DNA of 64,000 nt from Channallabes apus. Lineage: Eukaryota; Chordata; Actinopteri; Siluriformes; Clariidae. Below the pieces are notes generated by a model. That model was not told the DNA's origin. It made no database searches and was given only the letters and a program-made list of their open reading frames with translations. Location: contig CM060121.1 in NCBI GenBank assembly GCA_030522415.1, forward strand, positions 25,940,412 through 26,004,411, in the 5' to 3' direction. A program made the position numbers and the translations under genes. Position 1 is the first letter of the stretch. The number at the start of each line of letters is the position of its first letter. This document shows positions 35,290 through 44,844 of this stretch, piece after piece.

Positions 35290-37425
35290 AGTGTAGCCAG
35301 ACAACACAGAATGGTGGTGTGTAAAATAACCCTGGTGGTGAGGAAGGTGAAGAGGACAAAGGCAGAGCAGAGGACAAAGTGGTGGAAGCTGAGAAAGGAA
35401 GAATGTTGTGTAGTCTTTAGGGAGGAGTTGAGACAAGCTATGGGTGGTCAGGAGGTGCTTTCAGTTGACTGGACAACTACAGCCAATGTGATCAGGGAGA
35501 CAGGTAAGAGGGTACTTGGTGTATCATCAGGTAAGGGAAAAGGAGACAAGGAGACTTGGTGGTGGAATGAGGAAGTCCAGGAGTGTATACAGGGAAAGAG
35601 GCTAGCTAGGAAGAAGTGGGACTCTGAGAGGACTGAAGAGAGTAGACAGGAGTACAGGGAGATGCACCGTAAGGTGAAGGTAGAAGTGGCAAATGCCAAA
35701 CAAAGAGCATATGAGGACTTGTATGCTAGGCTGGACAGTAAGGAGGGAGAGGTGGATCTGTACAGGTTGGCGAGGCAAAGAGATAGAGATGGGAAGGATG
35801 TGCAGCAGGTTAGAGTGATTAAAGATAGAGATGGAAATGTACTGACAGATGCCAGGAGGGTGATGGGAAGATGGAAGGAGTACTTTGAGGAGTTGATGAA
35901 TGAGGAAAACGAAAGAGAACAAAGAGTAGAAGAGGTGACTGTTGTGGAGCAGGAAGTAGCAAATATTAGTAAAAGTGAGGTGAGAAGGGCGTTGAAGAGG
36001 ATGAAGAGTGGAAAGGCTGTTGGTCCTGATGACATACCTGTGGAGGTATGGAAGTGCTTAGGGGAGGTGGCAGTAGAGTTTCTGACTAGTTTGTTTAACG
36101 AGATCTTGGAGAGTGAGAGGATTCCAGAGGAATGGAGGAGAAGTGTATTGGTGCCGATTTTTAAGAACAAGGGAGATGTGCAGAGCTGTGGCAATTACAG
36201 AGGTATAAAGCTAATGAGCCATACAATGAAGCTGTGGGAAAGAGTAGTGGAAGCTAGGTTAAGGGCAGAGGTGAGCATTTGTGAGCAGCAATATGGTTTT
36301 ATGCCTAGAAAGAGTACATCAGATGCAGTATTTGCTTTGAGGATGCTGATGGAGAAGTACAGAGAAGGTAATAAAGAGTTGCATTGTGTCTTTGTAGATT
36401 TAGAGAAAGCGTTCGACAGGGTGCCGAGAGAGGAGCTGTGGTGTTGTATGAGGAAGTCTGGAGTGGCAGAGAAGTATGTTAGAGTGGTGCATGACATGTA
36501 TGAGAGCTGTAAGACAGTGGTGAGATGTGCTGTAGGTGTGACAGAAGAGTTCAAGGTGGAGGTGGGTCTGCATCAAGGATCGGCTCTAAGCCCCTTTTTG
36601 TTTGCTCTAGTGATGGACAGGATGACAGATGAAGTTAGACAGGAGTCTCCGTGGTCTATGATGTTTGCAGATGACATTGTGCTTTTTAGCGAGAGCAGGG
36701 AACAGGTAGAGGAAAATTTGGAGAGGTGGAGGTACGCTCTGGAAAGCAGAGGAATGAAGGTTAGCCGCAGCAAGACGGAATACATGTGTGTGAATGAGAG
36801 GGACCCAAGAGGAACAGTGAAGCTACAGGGAGCAGAGGTAAAGAAGGTGCAGGATTTTAAGTTCTTAGGGTCAACTGTCGAGAGCAACGGAGAGTGTTCA
36901 AAGGAGGTGAAGAGACGAGTACAGGCAGGTTGGAATGGGTGGAGAAAAGTGTCAGGTGTGCTGTGCGATAAAAGAGCATCAGCGAGAATGAAAGGAAAGG
37001 TGTACAGGACAGTGGTGAGACTAGCAATGCTCTACGGTTTAGAGACAGTGGCACTGAAGAAAAGACAGGAGGCAGAGCTAGAGGTACTGTAGCAGAGCTG
37101 AAGATGTTGAGGTTCTCTTTGGGAGTGACAAGGATGGATAGGATCAAGAATCAGTTCATCAGAGGGACAACCCATGTGAGATGTTTTGGAGATAAAGTCA
37201 GAGAGGCCAGATTGAGATGGTTTGGACATGTTCAGAGGAGAGATTGTGAATATATCGGTAGAAGGATGCTGAGATTTATGGATGCAGTGAGAGAGGACAT
37301 GAAGTTAGTTGGTGTGAGAGAAGAGGATGCAGAGGATAGGGTTAGATGGAGGCAGATGATTCGCTGTGGCGACCCCTGAAAGGGAACAGCCGAAAGACAA
37401 TGAAGAAGATATATATACAAATGTA
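35290..37425 (+). mobile_element. 5'-truncated non-LTR retrotransposon (RTE-like LINE)
   Basis: The element starts inside or just past the endonuclease region and keeps the whole reverse transcriptase and the C-terminal region, ending in gctgtggcgacccctgaaagg...agccgaaagac and a short GAAGAAGATATA tail at about 37420. 5' truncation is usual for LINEs copied by target-primed reverse transcription. The clade is inferred from the RT blocks and the CGDP...EQPK end; a related clade cannot be excluded. A SINE at 52283-52513 has a similar 3' end. Confidence 0.85.
35311..37379 (+). pseudogene. LINE reverse transcriptase ORF, interrupted near the 3' end
   Basis: The 593-codon frame 35311-37092 has RT blocks in order: GKAVGPDDIPVEVWKC (about 232-247), SVLVPIFKNKGDVQSCGNYR (about 280-299), QYGFMPRKSTSDA, HCVFVDLEKAFDRVPR, GLHQGSALSPFLFALVMD and the catalytic MMFADDIVLFSES (about 449-461). 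A 5-nt insertion near 37086 causes a stop; the continuation (LRWFGHVQRRDCEYIGRRML) is in the frame 37104-37379. An apparent in-phase loss before RFMDAVREDM removes a basic segment usual in the family. The catalytic Asp pair is intact, but no endonuclease is present. Confidence 0.85.
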
Positions 37426-37470
37426 TATATATTACCACTATATATATATATTACCACTGTAATTACCATT

Positions 37471-37505
37471 ACAACTACCACTGCACCACCAGTGCCCCAT
37501 ATACA

Positions 37506-37600
<95 letters not shown>

Positions 37601-37609
37601 CCATATACA

Positions 37610-37667
<58 letters not shown>

Positions 37668-37702
37668 TGTATATGGGGCACTGGTGGTGCAGTGGTAGTT
37701 GT
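37471..37702. repeat. Long inverted repeat around (TA)n tracts
   Basis: The left arm acaactaccactgcaccaccagtgccccatatacag (37471 onward, here in pieces under 20 bases: ACAACTACCACTGCACC, then ACCAGTGCCCCATATACAG) is followed by (TA)n, an internal CCCCATATACAG at about 37599, more (TA)n, and an exact inverse arm ending at 37702. The self-complementary region is about 230 bp long. Confidence 0.9.
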
Positions 37703-37720
37703 TTCGCCTGCCATGGCATT
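37676..37720 (+). repeat. tRNA-Gly-like SINE head, truncated
   Basis: GGCACTGGTGGTGCAGTGG then TAGTTGTTTCGCCTGCCATGG resembles the 5' half of tRNA-Gly and the head of the SINE at 52283-52513. The T-loop half is absent. It overlaps the right arm of the inverted repeat, and its inverse partner lies at 37476-37497. Confidence 0.6.
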
Positions 37721-37994
37721 TGACGCCGCCCACTGAGTTTGGTGGGTGACTTTGACAGATTTAATTATTTCATAGTGCGTGACAAAATGGTGACTAGCAG
37801 CCATGAAATAATTTAACTTATCATTAAATAACTCAATCATAAAAAACTTTATTAATTTAAATATTTTATTATTTACTGACTGAAATTTAATGACTTAATT
37901 CCACTTTTAACTAATCATTTAATGACATTTACTAAGCTAATATTATTATACAGTATTAAACAGTATATACAGTATATGGTGACGTGACCAATAA

Positions 37995-38180
37995 TGATAA
38001 GAATCAATTATTTGTCACATGTACCTTACAGCACGGTGAAATGATTTTCAGTTAGGAAGCTGGATTCAGAGCGCAGGGTCAGCGAGGATACAGCACCCCT
38101 GAAGCAGGGGGGGTTGATCAATGGCGGTAACTAGATGGTGCTGGGGCTTGAACCCCTGACCTTCTGATCAGGTCTTTTAA
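37995..38180. repeat. Teleost interspersed repeat fragment
   Basis: ttatttgtcacatgtaccttacagcacggtgaaatga, then gaagcagggggggttgatcaatgg and tggggcttgaacccctgaccttctgatcagg; the last part matches the SINE-like fragment at 31860-31900. Borders and class are uncertain. Confidence 0.5.
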
Positions 38181-38236
38181 CATACTATTATTAATATCAT
38201 CATCATCATTAGTATTAATATTTATTCTTGTATTCT

Positions 38237-38365
38237 CTCTCTGAGAGAATTCTAAGAAGCTTTGTGAATACGGGCCCTGGCTAATAGTGTGCTGCAACCA
38301 GTAGCAATAAAGCAGCGGAAACCAGGGGCCGTATTCACAAAGCTTCTTAGAATTCTCTTAGAGAG
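38237..38365. repeat. Head-to-head pair of Harbinger-like ends (44-bp inverted repeat)
   Basis: The left arm 38237-38280 (tctctgagagaattctaag ... aatacgggccctgg) and right arm 38322-38365 are near-perfect inverses with a 41-nt spacer. The right arm is the start of the Harbinger-like element at 38322; the left arm is an end of a second element of the same family lying the other way. Confidence 0.8.
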
Positions 38366-38676
38366 CTCATATCTTAGCTTAAAACGTCCTAGCTGGGAGT
38401 CCTAGACTAAAAGTGATTTAGGAAACTTTTTAAAGAAAAGTACAAAAACCTTTATCATAGTGAGGAGGTGTGGTTGACCCCATTGCTAGGGATGATGCAG
38501 CAATTTAAGGACAGTGATTGGTTGATAAAGAAATAACCTCTGACCTCTGCAAAGGTCTTGAAATGCGCTCTTTGTGAAAATAGACATGATACATGATAGT
38601 ACAACAGACAGTGAAATCATAAGGTTTGTATATGAAGAAATTGTATAATCATGACTACAGGCTACTTTATGCAAAG

Positions 38677-39253
38677 TGTCATGTTTCTCTCACTCTGCAT
38701 GAAGCATACACACACGTCAACGCAAGTGCAGGAAAATACAGTCTTTATTTGAGTGCTTTGCCTTCAAAGAAAAACTTCTCAAAGACTCGTCACAGTAATT
38801 ATTTCGGAACCAGGCGTTCACTACGCCGTTAACCAGGCGCGGTCTGCAGGCGGTTTTAAACTAGACACCACTTTAAACAGAAAAATGTCCTTCTTTCAGA
38901 AGCAAAACATAACCAAAGAAACTAAACCTCTCTGTGCCTTCAGAGGATATTACGTGGCTGGCGAAGCTGTCCCGCTTCGCCTAACTGCGCCTGCAGATAC
39001 CGCTTCAAACCTGGGGAGAGCAGAAAGACATACACAAGTTAGTAATGGGTGATACAACGGTGACCAGACAGTGTGCTATGGGTTCGGCTGGGTTTAAGTA
39101 GGGAGGCAGGTGAGGTGTGCACAGGTGATCTGAGTTAATTAATCGTGGTGAGTAAAGACATACGTGGACACACTAGGGGGAGACAAAGCCACGGCTCAGT
39201 AATCCGGTGAGCCGGATCTTTCTCTCCGGGACTGAGGAGGCTCGGGCATGACA
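38677..39253 (-). repeat. 3' LTR of the chromovirus
   Basis: 577 bp, TGTCA...TGACA; same sequence as the 5' LTR by eye. It contains the end of the gag-pol frame (stop at 39173-39175) and the sense-strand AATAAA at 38744-38749. Confidence 0.97.
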
Positions 39254-42200
39254 CCACCCCCCCCCCCCAGGACCGGCTACCTGAAGGGGAGGTGGGCGCT
39301 TCCCTCGTGTTACCAAAGGGGGGAGAGACCCACCGGCCTGATGGGATTGCCGGCGGGCGGGTCGACCCGGAGGGCGGGGTGCGGGACGATCCGGCCGAGC
39401 CCGGTGAAACTCCGCAATGAGTTCAGAGCTTAGGATGTCCTTAGCTGGCACCCAGCTGCGTTCCTCCGGCCCGTACCCCTCCCAGTCCACAAGATATTGA
39501 AGGGAGCCCCCCCGCCTTCGGGAATCCAATAACTGTTGGACTCTGAACGCTGGAGCGCCCTCGATCTCCACAGCCCCGGGGAGCGAAGGGTCTATGACAC
39601 CTCCGTCCAACGGTCCCCGCATCACTGGCCTGAGAAGAGAAACATGAAACACTGGGTTAATACGCATGTGTGGGGGTAATTTCAGTTTGAAGGAGACGGG
39701 GTTGACTTGGGTAATGATGGGAAAGGGACCGATAAACCGGGGGGAAAGCTTGCGACATGGGAGGTTGAGAGAGAGGTCCTTTGTCGATAGCCAAACCCGA
39801 TCTCCTACCTGGAGCGGAGGACTTTCCCTTCGCCGCCTATCGGCGAAATGTTTGAACCGGCGAACTGCTTGGGAGATGTGGGCGTGAGCCCCCTCCCATA
39901 CTTTTTCCGCTTTTTTGAACCACTCGTCCACCATGGGGATATTGGTGGGAGTGGCATCCCATGGACATAGCGGTGGCTGATATCCTAGCACACATTGGAA
40001 CGGCGTTAGGCCGGTAGAAGAGTGTCGTAACGAATTTCGCGCATATTCCGCCCAAAACAAACAGTCTGCCCATTCGTGTTGTCGACTGCTACAATATGCA
40101 CGTAGGAACCTCCCGAGGTCTTGAACAGTCCGCTCTGCCTGCCCATTAGACTCAGGGTGATAGCCTGAGGTTAGACTAACAGTAGTCCCCAATTTCTGGA
40201 AAAAAGCTTTCCAGAACTTAGCGATGAATTGGGGACCCCGATCTGAAACAATGTCCTCCGGGATACCATAGTAGCGAAACACTGTGTTGAATAAGGCATC
40301 AGTCACCTGGGCGGCGGTAGGGAGAGAGCAGAACGGGATAAAGCGGCAGCCCTTAGAGAAGCGATCTACCACTACCAAGACTGTCGTGTACCCTTTTGAC
40401 ACTGGCAAATCCGTGACAAAGTCCACCGCGAGGTGGGACCACGGTCTATTAGGTGTTGGTAAGGGCATTAATTTCCCAACTGGCAACCCTCGGGGACTTT
40501 TAGTGGCTGCACAAATAGCACAAGACGAAACGACTGTTTTCACTGTTTCGCGCATATTTGGCCACCAGAACTTTGGTTCCAGTAGTTGTAATGTTTTTGC
40601 CTCGCCGGGGTGTCCGGATGAGATATTAATGTGGGCTTCCCCCGTCACTCGTTCTCGTAGTAACTCCGGCACATAGGTTCGACCCGGGGGGCAACCCGGC
40701 GGCACGGGGTCGGACCGTGTCTCTCGGGCTATCTCCGTGTCGAAATCCCATGAGATCGGAGCTACCACGAGTGACGGGGGGAGAATAGGCTCCGGTACCA
40801 ATGGTCGGTCCGGCGACGCAAAACAGCGGGACAGCGCATCCGCTTTCAGATTTTTCGAGCCGGGGCGATATGTAATGTGAAAATCGAAACGAGTGAAAAA
40901 CAGCGCCCAGCGGGCTTGACGGGGGTTAAGTCTTTTCGCTTGTTGGAGGTACTCAAGGTTCCGATGATCCGTTAGTACCGTGAACGGGTGTTCTGCTCCC
41001 TCCAACCAATGTCGCCACTCCTCTAACGCCGCTTTAATTGCGAGCAGTTCGCGATTACCGATATCATAATTGCATTCGGCTGGTGTCAGTTTCCTCGAGA
41101 AGAAAGCACAGGGGAATAATTTCTCTGGGTGGCCATGACGCTGTGACAGCACCGCCCCTAGTCCTACCTCCGACGCGTCGACCTCTACTACGAAGGGCTT
41201 ACCAGGGTCGGGAAGTTTTAATATCGGCGCTGATGTAAATGCGTTTTTTAGACGCTGGAAAGCGTGACGCGCTTCCAGCGTGAAGGTGGCTAAACGCTTT
41301 GGCTTCCCTTTTAGTAAATTGGTGAGTGGTGCTGCCAACGTACTGTAGCCCCGTATAAAGCGTCGGTAAAAATTGGCAAACCCAAGGAAACTTTGTAGCG
41401 CCTTTACTGACGTGGGTTCCGGCCATTGTAGGACCGAACTAACCTTGGCGTCGTCCATCTGAACCCCCAGTGGCCCTATGCGGTAGCCCAAAAATGCGAT
41501 CTCCTTTTGGTGAAAATCACACTTTTCCGCCTTCGCATAAAGCCCATGTTCCCTTAGGCGACGGAGGACGGCAGTCACATGACCAACGTGCTCGTGATAT
41601 GACCGCGAGTATATCAAGATATCATCCAGATACACTATAACATAACGGTTTAACATATGTCGGAACACGTCGTTCATGAACCCCTGAAACACCGCAGGCG
41701 CGTTTACCAGACCATAAGCCATTACATTATATTGGTAATGTCCTGATGTTGTGCTAAACGCAGTCTTCCACTCGTCTCCCTTACGAACACGAACGAGGTT
41801 ATAAGCGCTGCGGAGGTCCAGTTTAGTGAAGATGGACGCGCCGCGGAGCAGATCGATCGCGGCTGGTACCAGTGGCAGTGGGTGCTTGTATTTTATTGTG
41901 ATGGCATTGAGTCCCCTATAATCAATGCAGGGTCTGAGGCCCCCCCCCCTCTTCTCGATGAAAAAGAAACCAGCCGATGCGGGTGACGTGGAGCGACTAA
42001 TGAGCCCCTGTCCGAGAGCCTCACTCACGTATTCCTCCATCGCCCTGGTTTCCTTTAGGGACAACGGGTAAACACGGGAGCAGGGTGGTGCTTTCCCGGG
42101 CAGGAGGTCAATAGCGCAATCCCACGGGCGATGAGGGGGAAGTCGTGCAGCTGCCCTAACACTAAATACGTCTGCAAATGCGGTGTACTCGGATGGCACG

Positions 42201-43642
42201 CTGGTAGATACTAGGACGCGAGGGCTTTCGACGGAAGTAGTTTGGACCATTAACGTTGATGGTTGGCAGGATTTAGCACATCGGGGGGACCAGGAAATGA
42301 TGCGAGAGGCTGCCCAATTAAAATTAGGGTTATGTACGCAGAGCCATGGAAGGCCCAGCACGACGGATTGACTCACCTGAGGGAGCACATAGAATTGTAG
42401 CTCCTCAGTGTGGCCGGGGAAAGTTAACCGCAGGGGCACGGAAAGCATATAAACGGGCGACTGAATTAGTGGCTTGCCATCCAGAGCTTTAATTGCGATC
42501 GGGGTTGGAAGCTTCGACACGGGAGCGTGTAGCGAGGAAAGAAGAGAAAGTGAAATGAAGTTCCCAGCCGACCCAGAATCTATCAGGGGGGAAACAGACA
42601 CAACATAATCATTAAATGATAAGGTGGCATCAACACAAAATGACTGTGTGGTACGTGTAGGTGTGCATGAAGTTCCTTTAGGGATAATGGGACAGTCTTT
42701 GATGAGATGTCCTTCTCTCCCACAATACAGGCACAAGCCCGTCGTGAACCGGCGGCGTCTTTCGTGCGCGGACAGCCGGGAAGTGCCCACATCCATGGGC
42801 TCAGCGGTGGACCTCTCGTGCGACTCTGTAGGGCTTTTTGGGCGGTTGATGCGATGGCGCGGGTTGAGACTGCCCCCTACTGTCCGTGTTGAGGGCTGCC
42901 GTCTTTGACTGCGAAGGTGTTGGTCCAGTTTAATAGCCAGCTGGATACTGTCGTCTAGGTCTAGCTCTGCATCTCTGCAGGCCAGTTCCAGCTGGATGTC
43001 CGGATGCAGCCCATCCCTAAACCGAGCGAGCAGGCTTTTCTCGCACCACTCGCTTTCAGCCGCCAGAATCTTAAAGCGGATAGCATACTCCGCCACGGTG
43101 GTTGGTCCTTGTTTTAATTTCAGGAGTTGTTGTTCTCCGCTCCTACCCTGATCAGGGTGGTCAAACACCGCGCGGAAGGCCCTCAAGAACCGCCCATAGT
43201 CGCACGTCTCCCTGCCGCCCGCGCTCCAGACTGCGGTGGCCCAGTCCATGGCGGGCCCGGTGAGCCGTTGAGTGACAAATCTGACCTTCCCTTGGTCGTC
43301 TAGCTCTGGGTAATCCACAAAATAGAGCTCGCAGGCTAAAAGAAATTTTTTACATGCCTCGGGGTCCCCCGCGTAGCGCTCGGGGGGCGCTGCTCTTGGG
43401 GGGGATCGTGCGCGGCGCGGGGACCCCGCCGGAGGGGGTGACTGGTTCGTGGCGATGTCCCGGACACTATGAGCCAAGTCATTAACGGCGCGGGCCAGGC
43501 TGTCCATCTGTCCCTGCTGCCGGCGGATGTAATCCATCATGGGAGGTGTTTCCCTCGGTAGAGGTGTTCCTGCTGCGTTTCGTTGATTAGGGGTCTGGTC
43601 ATCTGTCATGTTTCTCTCACTCTGCATGAAGCATACACACAC
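39173..43642 (-). CDS. gag-pol polyprotein of the chromovirus, single ORF
   Basis: 1489 codons, no internal stop. Order of domains: gag capsid-like region (about 90-270); one CCHC zinc knuckle CLYCGREGHLIKDC (about 302); aspartic protease LIDSGSAGNFIS (about 352); reverse transcriptase with YLDDILIYS (about 671); RNase H VVEVDASEVGLGAVLS (about 817); integrase zinc domain with H-H-C-C (about 1000-1045) and DDE core starting HLAVDFVTDLP (about 1075); chromodomain LQYLVDWEGYGPEERSW (about 1385). The frame begins inside the 5' LTR: the first ATG at 43642 would add LTR-coded residues, while the ATG at 43609 (MTDDQTPN) sits in the last six bases of the LTR. It ends inside the 3' LTR, so the polypurine tract is translated as Gly. 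The true start is not certain. Confidence 0.95.
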   Translation of the reverse strand: MCVCFMQSERNMTDDQTPNQRNAAGTPLPRETPPMMDYIRRQQGQMDSLARAVNDLAHSVRDIATNQSPPPAGSPRRARSPPRAAPPERYAGDPEACKKFLLACELYFVDYPELDDQGKVRFVTQRLTGPAMDWATAVWSAGGRETCDYGRFLRAFRAVFDHPDQGRSGEQQLLKLKQGPTTVAEYAIRFKILAAESEWCEKSLLARFRDGLHPDIQLELACRDAELDLDDSIQLAIKLDQHLRSQRRQPSTRTVGGSLNPRHRINRPKSPTESHERSTAEPMDVGTSRLSAHERRRRFTTGLCLYCGREGHLIKDCPIIPKGTSCTPTRTTQSFCVDATLSFNDYVVSVSPLIDSGSAGNFISLSLLSSLHAPVSKLPTPIAIKALDGKPLIQSPVYMLSVPLRLTFPGHTEELQFYVLPQVSQSVVLGLPWLCVHNPNFNWAASRIISWSPRCAKSCQPSTLMVQTTSVESPRVLVSTSVPSEYTAFADVFSVRAAARLPPHRPWDCAIDLLPGKAPPCSRVYPLSLKETRAMEEYVSEALGQGLISRSTSPASAGFFFIEKRGGGLRPCIDYRGLNAITIKYKHPLPLVPAAIDLLRGASIFTKLDLRSAYNLVRVRKGDEWKTAFSTTSGHYQYNVMAYGLVNAPAVFQGFMNDVFRHMLNRYVIVYLDDILIYSRSYHEHVGHVTAVLRRLREHGLYAKAEKCDFHQKEIAFLGYRIGPLGVQMDDAKVSSVLQWPEPTSVKALQSFLGFANFYRRFIRGYSTLAAPLTNLLKGKPKRLATFTLEARHAFQRLKNAFTSAPILKLPDPGKPFVVEVDASEVGLGAVLSQRHGHPEKLFPCAFFSRKLTPAECNYDIGNRELLAIKAALEEWRHWLEGAEHPFTVLTDHRNLEYLQQAKRLNPRQARWALFFTRFDFHITYRPGSKNLKADALSRCFASPDRPLVPEPILPPSLVVAPISWDFDTEIARETRSDPVPPGCPPGRTYVPELLRERVTGEAHINISSGHPGEAKTLQLLEPKFWWPNMRETVKTVVSSCAICAATKSPRGLPVGKLMPLPTPNRPWSHLAVDFVTDLPVSKGYTTVLVVVDRFSKGCRFIPFCSLPTAAQVTDALFNTVFRYYGIPEDIVSDRGPQFIAKFWKAFFQKLGTTVSLTSGYHPESNGQAERTVQDLGRFLRAYCSSRQHEWADCLFWAEYARNSLRHSSTGLTPFQCVLGYQPPLCPWDATPTNIPMVDEWFKKAEKVWEGAHAHISQAVRRFKHFADRRRRESPPLQVGDRVWLSTKDLSLNLPCRKLSPRFIGPFPIITQVNPVSFKLKLPPHMRINPVFHVSLLRPVMRGPLDGGVIDPSLPGAVEIEGAPAFRVQQLLDSRRRGGSLQYLVDWEGYGPEERSWVPAKDILSSELIAEFHRARPDRPAPRPPGRPARRQSHQAGGSLPPLVTRGKRPPPLQVAGPGGGGWCHARASSVPERKIRLTGLLSRGFVSP
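39254..39269 (-). promoter_or_regulatory. Polypurine tract of the chromovirus
   Basis: Sense strand G-run followed by TGG directly against the 3' LTR; the usual primer for plus-strand DNA synthesis. Confidence 0.85.
43593..43601 (-). promoter_or_regulatory. Putative self-priming primer-binding site
   Basis: Two bases inside the 5' LTR the RNA would read UGACCAGAC. This is the exact complement of GUCUGGUCA at 43996-43988 on the sense strand, the predicted RNA 5' end. No TGG-plus-tRNA-3'-end match was seen at the LTR border. In Tf1/sushi-type chromoviruses the 5' end of the element RNA folds back on a site like this to prime reverse transcription. Confidence 0.6.
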
Positions 43643-44180
43643 GTCAACGCAAGTGCAGGAAAATACAGTCTTTATTTGAGTGCTTTGCCTTCAAAGAAAA
43701 ACTTCTCAAAGACTCGTCACAGTAATTATTTCGGAACCAGGCGTTCACTACGCCGTTAACCAGGCGCGGTCTGCAGGCGGTTTTAAACTAGACACCACTT
43801 TAAACAGAAAAATGTCCTTCTTTCAGAAGCAAAACATAACCAAAGAAACTAAACCTCTCTGTGCCTTCAGAGGATATTACGTGGCTGGCGAAGCTGTCCC
43901 GCTTCGCCTAACTGCGCCTGCAGATACCGCTTCAAACCTGGGGAGAGCAGAAAGACATACACAAGTTAGTAATGGGTGATACAACGGTGACCAGACAGTG
44001 TGCTATGGGTTCGGCTGGGTTTAAGTAGGGAGGCAGGTGAGGTGTGCACAGGTGATCTGAGTTAATTAATCGTGGTGAGTAAAGACATACGTGGACACAC
44101 TAGGGGGAGACAAAGCCACGGCTCAGTAATCCGGTGAGCCGGATCTTTCTCTCCGGGACTGAGGAGGCTCGGGCATGACA
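43604..44180 (-). repeat. 5' LTR of the chromovirus
   Basis: 577 bp. In the sense (minus) direction a TATA-like CTTAAA at 44020-44025 is followed about 25 bp on by the likely transcript start near 43996, and an AATAAA at 43671-43676. That gives U3 of about 185 bp, R of about 340 bp and a short U5. The TSS is inferred from spacing and from complementarity with the site just inside the LTR. Confidence 0.95.
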
Positions 44181-44844
44181 CAAAGTTTCTGTTATACTGT
44201 AGGTTAAATATCTTAATGTTAATTAAACAGCCAAATGTTGAAAATGTGTCTACTTTTGAAGCAACAAATTTCCACCAGTAGATACTATATTTAAGTTCTT
44301 ACATTCATTTACCAAACTGATTTTATTACTTGTAATGATGAGAGCAAAATGGCTCAGCTTTTACCAGTTTACATGATTGTAGGACAGTCTGTTTAAGTTG
44401 CACTTTTGGATGGTATGTAGTCAACAATCCAAGAGAGATGGAAGGAAGTAAAAGGACAAGAAAACCAAATTGGACAAAAGGTTAGTGTTTACTTTTAGTT
44501 TTACGTTCAGTGTTTGAAGAATATTTCTTCTTTCCGCCATTTTGTCCTCTGCTACAGAAACTCTTAAGCCTCTTAAAAGTCCTCCTCTCTACTCTTGTAG
44601 AGATGTTCTGTGAATCATTTTTATCTTTACTAAGATTTAGTCCTCAATTTAAGGCGAAATTCTAAGAAAATGTCATAATTCTAAGAATTTTCTTAGAATT
44701 TAGTCACTAGTAGCAACTTTTAGGCTTAAGATGCTTTGTGAATACGGGCCCTGATTCTGATTTAGAATTTACATAGTAATTACATAGTAATAGAGTAGCA
44801 AGTAATTTTGCACATAATATTTTTAAAATATGTAACATATGATA

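Larger units (their letters stand above)
38677..44180 (-). mobile_element. Intact Ty3/gypsy LTR retrotransposon (chromovirus)
   Basis: Two direct 577-bp LTRs (38677-39253 and 43604-44180), each TGTCA...TGACA and identical by eye, flanked by an exact 5-bp duplication CAAAG (38672-38676 and 44181-44185). Between them is one open frame with gag, protease, RT, RNase H, integrase and chromodomain. No env-like frame is present. Sense is the minus strand, so the 5' LTR is the right one. Identical LTRs and an unbroken frame point to a very recent insertion. It lies inside an older Harbinger-like element. Confidence 0.97.
38322..44752. mobile_element. Harbinger-like non-autonomous element split by the gypsy insertion
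   Basis: Left terminus GGGGCCGTATTCACAAAGC (about 38325) and right terminus inverse GCTTTGTGAATACGGGCCC (ending about 44751), with subterminal TTCTTAGAATT-type repeats on both sides. Removing the 5504-bp gypsy element and one copy of its 5-bp duplication leaves about 0.92 kb. No transposase was seen. The class is inferred from the end sequence; the 3-bp target duplication is not clear. Confidence 0.65.

Noticed and set aside
35448..36194. 248-codon minus-strand frame over the LINE
   Set aside because: Mirror of the purine-rich reverse transcriptase frame; no protein resemblance of its own.
37305..37840. Overlapping frames with Tyr-Ile runs on both strands
   Set aside because: Translation of (TA)n tracts within the inverted repeat.
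38753..39052. 99-codon plus-strand frame, repeated identically at 43680-43979
   Set aside because: Lies in the LTRs on the antisense strand; the identity only reflects LTR duplication.
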